Source: Candidatus Dormiibacterota bacterium (lineage in GTDB: Bacteria; Chloroflexota; Dormibacteria; Aeolococcales; Aeolococcaceae). Taken from it: 25,766 nucleotides of DNA. The stretch lies in the NCBI GenBank assembly GCA_003170875.1, contig PMYJ01000030.1, positions 449-26,214 of the forward strand. The letters run 5' to 3'. Position numbers and translations under genes: made by a program. The notes beneath the pieces are model-generated. The model was given only the letters and a program-made list of their open reading frames with translations. It searched no databases and was not told the origin of the DNA. Positions 21,774-25,766 of this stretch are shown piece after piece (position 1 is the stretch's first letter; every line of letters starts with the position of its first letter).

Positions 21774-23081
21774 ATGCCCCCATTTGGCCGTCCTCCGCGG
21801 GCTCCGGAGCCACCTGCGTCCCCGCCGCCTGACCTCCTCGCGCATCCCGCCGGGCAGGTCCGCCTCGGGGTCGAGACCGCCAACCGGAGGCCTTTCGACA
21901 TCGCGGTCCCGGAGGGGCTAGCGCAGCACGCCACCCTACTTGGGCTGACCGGATCCGGCAAGACGACCACCGCCGAACGGCTCGCGGAGGGGGCGGTGGC
22001 TTCCGGCGTGGCCCTGCTCGTGATCGACGCCAAGGGGGCGAGCCTGCGCGCCGCGGCCCGGCGGCTGGCCGCCGCCGGCGGCCTCGACTACCGCGAGGTG
22101 GTCCCGGGCGCCCCGGGCACGCTCGGTTACAACCCCTGCGCGGTGGGCAGCCGGGCCCAGGTCGCGGACAAGCTGGTCTCCGCCTTCACCCACGGCCCGG
22201 CCGGCCAGGTGTACCGGGTCATCGCCATGGAGACGATCTCCATCCTGGTGGGCATCCTGCAGGGGTTGGGCGAGCCGGTCACCATCCGGCGGCTGCGCCG
22301 CGAGCTGGACCGCACCCGGATGCCCGGCCTGGCCCACCGCTCCCGTGACGTCACCCCGGATCTGGCCGACGACCTGGCCGACCTGGCCAGGCGGGGCGGC
22401 GTCACCGCCGATGCGTTCGAAGGGATGCGGAGCCGCCTCGGCGCCCTCCTCCACGGGGAATACGGGGCCGTCTTCGACGGCGACGGTCCGCAGCTGGATC
22501 TGCCCGCCGCGCTCGCCTCCCCCGGCGTGACGTACATCAGCCTGCCGGCCCTGGCGGTGAGCCAGGACACCGCGCTCATGGCCCGCGTATTGATCCAGGA
22601 CCTCAAGCAGGCAGCGTTCGAGCGGCTCCGGCAGCCCGACGCGGCACCGGCGATGCTGGTCCTCGACGAGTTCGCCGCCCTGGACGACCCCGAGCAGATC
22701 AACGACCTCCTGCGTCAGGCGCGGGAGGCGCGAGTCAGCACGGTGGTCAGCACCCAGCAGCTCCCCGACCCGCGCACCGCCCACGCCCTGCGCAGCGCCC
22801 TCCTGGGCGCCGGCGTGCTGATCGCCCATCGCGTCGGCCCCGATGACGCCGATGCGGTCGCCCGCGTCATCGGGACGCAGAGGGGCGTCCAGGTGACCCG
22901 GACCCTCGGCGACGAGGGCGACGCCGCCCGGCGGTCGGTGCGAGCGGTCGACCGCTACGAGGTGGACCCGAACGTGATGAAGCAGTTGGCGACGGGCGAG
23001 GCGGTGGTGCTGAGCATCGTCGGCGGCCGGCGCGTGGCCATCCTCCGGGTGCTCTGGCCGGTGTCGGCGGGCCCAGCATGA
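21774..23081 (+). CDS. TraG/HerA-like DNA-translocation ATPase, soluble
   Basis: The 435-residue product has Walker A GLTGSGKTT (residues 57-65), Walker B MLVLDEFAAL with Asp298-Glu299, and a sensor-like VVSTQQLPDPRT. It has other features of the VirD4/TraG/HerA group such as VLIQDLKQAAFERL and an arginine-rich end. These hexameric ATPases move DNA or protein across membranes. The usual N-terminal transmembrane helices of coupling proteins are absent. ATG 21774 is chosen; it follows GACGAT by 10 bp. The longer frame from 21561 is Arg/Pro-rich and starts 4 bp from the divergent SPFH start, so it is unlikely. The stop overlaps the ATG of the M48-like gene, implying one functional unit. Confidence 0.85.
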   Translation: MPPFGRPPRAPEPPASPPPDLLAHPAGQVRLGVETANRRPFDIAVPEGLAQHATLLGLTGSGKTTTAERLAEGAVASGVALLVIDAKGASLRAAARRLAAAGGLDYREVVPGAPGTLGYNPCAVGSRAQVADKLVSAFTHGPAGQVYRVIAMETISILVGILQGLGEPVTIRRLRRELDRTRMPGLAHRSRDVTPDLADDLADLARRGGVTADAFEGMRSRLGALLHGEYGAVFDGDGPQLDLPAALASPGVTYISLPALAVSQDTALMARVLIQDLKQAAFERLRQPDAAPAMLVLDEFAALDDPEQINDLLRQAREARVSTVVSTQQLPDPRTAHALRSALLGAGVLIAHRVGPDDADAVARVIGTQRGVQVTRTLGDEGDAARRSVRAVDRYEVDPNVMKQLATGEAVVLSIVGGRRVAILRVLWPVSAGPA

Positions 23082-24148
23082 CCTCTCCCGCCGAGTACGC
23101 CCCTCCCCCGCCAGCGCCGGTGGCGGAACACCCCTCCGGCAATGCGACCGGGGACGCCGGCACGGCCAGATGGGTCGCGGCCGGGGTCCGGAGACGCGGA
23201 GCGGCGGCGGCGGTCACCCTGGTCTGCGCGTGGTCGGGCGTGTGGCTCGCAGTCTGGCTGCTGGTGGCGGATGCCCTCACCGGCGCCCTCCTCTCCGCCA
23301 TCGGCTCCGCGATCAGCGCGGCCCTCGTCGGCAGCAGCGGTGCCAGTCCGGGTGGGGCCGCCCTCTCGATCGCCGGAGGCGCCCTCCGGGGTGCCGCCGC
23401 CGGGCTGGTGTCGAGCGTCGCCTCGCTGGTCGTCGACGAGCCCCTCCAGTTTCTCGCCGCGCTCTGCGGGGGTCTGCTGCTGTCGCTGGCGCTGCTCGCG
23501 GCCGGCGTGGCTCTGGAGCCGTGGCTGCTTCGCCTCCGTGGCTTCCGCCGGATGAGCCGGCGCGAGGCGGCCCGGGTGATGCCGCTGCTCGAGGCGGAGG
23601 CCGCCGACCTGGGTTTGACGTCGCTGCCGCTGGTGCTGACGGCGGACGGGGACAACCTGCGGGTGCGGGCGTACGCTCGGCATCTTGTCGTCGGCCGCAG
23701 CCTGCTCGAGGAGATCGGCGACGGGCCCGCCGGCGACGCCGCCCTGGATGCGGTGCTCTGCCACGGGCTCCACCACTGGGCGGCGGGCGACGGGGTGGGT
23801 GACCTCGTGGTCCGCTGCTGCGGACTGCCCCTCGTGATCCTCTACGACGCCGGCCACCGGCTGGCCGAGCGGGGGAATGGGCTCATCGCCATGGTCGGGT
23901 GGCTGGTGCTCTGGCCGGCCTGGCTGCTGGTGCGGCTGGTCATCCAGCCCATGGTCGCAGTCACCTCGAGGCACCAGGAGTACGCGGCCGACGCAGCGGT
24001 GGCGGCGACCGGCCGGGGCGAGGCGCTCCATGGCGTGCTCAGCCTGCTCGGCGAGCTCGAACCGGGCCAATCGGGTTGGGACCGGGTCATCGCCGCCACC
24101 CATCCGCCGCTGGAGCTGCGCTTGGAGGCGCTGGAGCCACCGGCGTAG
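23078..24148 (+). CDS. Membrane M48-like metallopeptidase with altered HExxH (HGLHH)
   Basis: The 356-residue product has a Pro-rich N-terminus, hydrophobic segments near residues 42-65, 124-147 and 270-290, and a peptidase M48-like domain in between and after. The expected zinc motif HELHH reads HGLHH (residues 229-233, codon GGG at 23765-23767), so the catalytic glutamate is missing while both His ligands remain. The third ligand region RHQEYAADAA is intact. A single A-to-G change from GAG would account for it. It could be an inactive membrane scaffold or a recently damaged enzyme. It overlaps the ATPase gene by 4 bp (ATGA). Pairs of M48 proteins with TraG-like ATPases occur in actinobacterial-type genomes, apparently in a common membrane complex; that role is inferred. 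Confidence 0.82.
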   Translation: MTSPAEYAPPPPAPVAEHPSGNATGDAGTARWVAAGVRRRGAAAAVTLVCAWSGVWLAVWLLVADALTGALLSAIGSAISAALVGSSGASPGGAALSIAGGALRGAAAGLVSSVASLVVDEPLQFLAALCGGLLLSLALLAAGVALEPWLLRLRGFRRMSRREAARVMPLLEAEAADLGLTSLPLVLTADGDNLRVRAYARHLVVGRSLLEEIGDGPAGDAALDAVLCHGLHHWAAGDGVGDLVVRCCGLPLVILYDAGHRLAERGNGLIAMVGWLVLWPAWLLVRLVIQPMVAVTSRHQEYAADAAVAATGRGEALHGVLSLLGELEPGQSGWDRVIAATHPPLELRLEALEPPA

Positions 24149-24251
24149 GACCGGGGAGGCTCTGACCCCGGATCCGGGTTGCGGAGCGCCGCGGATCGAT
24201 CACACCCCACCGCGGAATCGTCCGCCGGCAGGAACATGGCAAGGTGACGGG

Positions 24252-25286
24252 ATGAGAGATCGAGCCACCCTCCGAGGGCACGCCGCGACGGTGGTGGCCG
24301 CGCTAGCCCTCCTCGGAGCGGCAGCCGGGTGCGGCGCCCAGAAAACCACCGCGACGGCGACAGCGACGCCGAGGGCGACCACGACCGCGGGTTCGACCGC
24401 CGCCCCAAGCGCGGACACAACGGCGAGCCCGGCCGGCGGCCACCCGCACATCCTCGTGATCATGGACGAGAACAACGGCTACGCGGCCACCCTGGGCTCA
24501 TGCGGTGGCGGCTCGCCCGACCCGTACCTCTGCTCCCTCGCCTCCGAGTACGCGTCGGCCACCGACTGGTACGCGGTGGAGCACCCGTCCCTCCCCAACT
24601 ACATCGACAGCATCTCCGGGAGCGACCAGGGCTGCACCAGCGACACCTGCGTGGGAGCCGGAACCTACTCGGCCGAGGATCTCGGCGGGCAGCTCACCGC
24701 GGCGGGGATCCCCTGGACGGGCTTCATGGAATCCATGCCGTCGCCCTGCTACACCGGGGCCACATCGGGCGACGACAGCACCGGCGCGTACGCCCTCAAG
24801 CACGATCCCTTCGCTGTGTTCGACGACAATCTCTCCGGCGCCTGCCACATCCTCCCGTATCCGGGCGCGGCGGGCGTGGTGTCGGCCCTGGACGGTGCCA
24901 ACGCTCCCGACTTCGTCTGGATCACCCCCAATCTCTGCGACGACGGGCACGATGACTGCGGACCGGGGAACGTCCAGCAGACCGACGCGTGGCTGAACAC
25001 CAACCTGCCCGGGGTGCTGAGCTCCTCGTGGTTCCACGACAGCGGCACGGTGATCCTCACCCTTGACGAGAATGACGACCAGCCCGACGACTCGTGCTGC
25101 GGCGACGCCGCCGGCGGCCAGGTCCCCGAGGTCGTGATCAGCAGCGCTGCCACGGGCTTGGGCGACGTCGCGCTGACGGGCGACCACTTCGGCACTCTGC
25201 GAACCATCGAGGAGGCCTACGGCCTGCCCCTGCTGGGTGCCGCCGACCTGCCGGCCAACGGTGATCTGACCGCCCTGCTCGGCTAG
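24252..25286 (+). CDS. Secreted phosphoesterase lipoprotein
   Basis: The 344-residue product has a signal peptide with lipobox-like GAAAGC at about residue 27, a Thr/Ala-rich linker to about 62, then a phosphoesterase-family (PF04185-like) domain. Landmarks are HILVIMDENNGY (the metal/nucleophile region, corresponding to ENRSF-type motifs), EHPSLPNYIDSISGSDQG, DFVWITPNLCDDGHDDC and VILTLDENDDQ. The family includes phospholipase C and acid phosphatases with an alkaline-phosphatase-like fold. Ten or more cysteines in the mature part suggest disulfides, consistent with export. ATG 24252 has AAGGTGA upstream. It is probably monocistronic; the 103-bp gap before it holds its promoter region, not resolved further. 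Confidence 0.85.
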   Translation: MRDRATLRGHAATVVAALALLGAAAGCGAQKTTATATATPRATTTAGSTAAPSADTTASPAGGHPHILVIMDENNGYAATLGSCGGGSPDPYLCSLASEYASATDWYAVEHPSLPNYIDSISGSDQGCTSDTCVGAGTYSAEDLGGQLTAAGIPWTGFMESMPSPCYTGATSGDDSTGAYALKHDPFAVFDDNLSGACHILPYPGAAGVVSALDGANAPDFVWITPNLCDDGHDDCGPGNVQQTDAWLNTNLPGVLSSSWFHDSGTVILTLDENDDQPDDSCCGDAAGGQVPEVVISSAATGLGDVALTGDHFGTLRTIEEAYGLPLLGAADLPANGDLTALLG

Positions 25287-25305
25287 GCCGGCTGCGACGC
25301 CGGCC
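25286..25305. terminator. Hairpin between convergent genes, possible bidirectional terminator
   Basis: GGCCGGC-TGCGAC-GCCGGCC has a perfect 7-bp GC stem with a 6-nt loop. It begins on the last base of the phosphoesterase stop codon and ends 5 bp before the convergent anti-sigma-like gene. No T-tract is present. Confidence 0.45.
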
Positions 25306-25310
25306 CCGGC

Positions 25311-25766
25311 TCAGCCCTGGAGCGCCACCAGCTCGGACCCCGACGTGGTGACGATCTGCAGCGACGAGAGCTGGCCGGGAGAGATCCCGGTGGCCCCGTC
25401 GATCTGCACGCCACCCGTGTAGCCCACCTTCCAGGTCCCTGCCACCTGCTGGGAGCCGTCCTGCCCGATGGCCACCAGCTCGCACTGGTCGCCGGGGGTG
25501 ACCCCCGAGACGTCGAGGTGGATGGAGGTCCCCCAGGTCTCGGCGTACAGCTCGGCGCTGGCCCTGACCCCGGTGCTCTGATCGGCCCCCGAGAACTGGG
25601 CGACGGCGGCGACCGCCGGAGCGGCCGGAGCCGGCCGGGTGACGACCAGCACGCCCACCGCCGCCGCCAGAGCGACGACAGCCGCCGCGCCCGTCGCCAC
25701 GCCGACACGCCAGCGCAGCCGCTGCCTCCGGCGCCGCCGGCCCAGCTCGGCGATGGTCCGCTCCAC
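25311..25766 (-). CDS. Anti-sigma-factor-like membrane protein, N-terminus outside the window
   Basis: At least 151 residues are visible: a basic cytosolic segment (TIAELGRRRRRQRLRWR), one transmembrane helix (VGVATGAAAVVALAAAVGVLVV), and an extracellular beta-rich domain with SIHLDVSGVTPGDQCELVAIG, VAGTWKV, and GATGISPGQLSSLQIVTT. This layout matches zinc-dependent anti-sigma factors of ECF sigma systems, where an N-terminal cytosolic domain binds the sigma factor. That domain and the sigma gene would lie beyond the window's right edge, so the call rests on the C-terminal half. GTG at 25766 is probably internal. The gene ends 24 bp from the convergent phosphoesterase gene. Confidence 0.65.
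   Translation of the reverse strand: MERTIAELGRRRRRQRLRWRVGVATGAAAVVALAAAVGVLVVTRPAPAAPAVAAVAQFSGADQSTGVRASAELYAETWGTSIHLDVSGVTPGDQCELVAIGQDGSQQVAGTWKVGYTGGVQIDGATGISPGQLSSLQIVTTSGSELVALQG

Overview
The window is high-GC bacterial chromosome with short intergenic gaps, many GTG/TTG starts and several start codons placed 6-10 nt after a -10-like hexamer, which suggests leaderless mRNAs. Gene content (HTH-DUF3887 regulator, seven-fold DDCWAVG-repeat lipoprotein, replication-relaxation protein beside a TraG/HerA-like ATPase, CC/CxC-type ArsR) fits a soil-type Actinomycetota, Dormibacterota or Chloroflexota genome. The phylum cannot be fixed from the sequence alone. No CRISPR array, rRNA or complete tRNA was seen.

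Region 1 (1-3286) looks like a recombination scar zone. It holds a HEAT-repeat gene cut by the window edge, the 3' part of a tRNA-Gly(GCC) that resembles an attachment-site remnant, a YoeB/Phd-type toxin-antitoxin pair with a candidate operator, an IS3-type orfA remnant and two unrelated class I methyltransferase genes. The gaps carry a dispersed degenerate repeat and tRNA T-arm-like sequences.

Region 2 (3287-7933) holds a GAF-PAS-GGDEF-EAL cyclic-di-GMP protein whose 3' end overlaps a convergent alpha-toroid (prenyltransferase/squalene-oxidase-like) gene, then a YjbR-family gene, a GNAT acetyltransferase broken at a C6 run and a CsaA-like tRNA-binding protein.

Region 3 (8044-14984) has two divergent transport operons. 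On the minus strand, a TetR regulator with a perfect 19-bp operator palindrome precedes an ABC ATPase and a large polytopic permease (probable drug/polyketide exporter). On the plus strand, an HTH-DUF3887 regulator precedes an ABC ATPase with an extra N-terminal two-helix membrane domain, an ABC-2 permease and a DUF1697 protein.

Region 4 (15037-19387) starts with a seven-repeat, propeller-like lipoprotein gene broken by three frameshifts. A compact arsenic module follows (arsR divergent from arsM-arsC, with an ArsR-type palindrome between), then a VOC protein and a cupin.

Region 5 (19425-25766) holds a ComF-like phosphoribosyltransferase gene interrupted by an in-frame TGA and a replication-relaxation wHTH protein. 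Next come a short SPFH protein, a soluble TraG/HerA-like ATPase and a translationally coupled membrane M48-like protein whose HExxH motif reads HGLHH. The region ends with a secreted phosphoesterase lipoprotein and the C-terminal part of an anti-sigma-like membrane protein. The relaxation-ATPase-M48 group is the most unusual functional association in the window.
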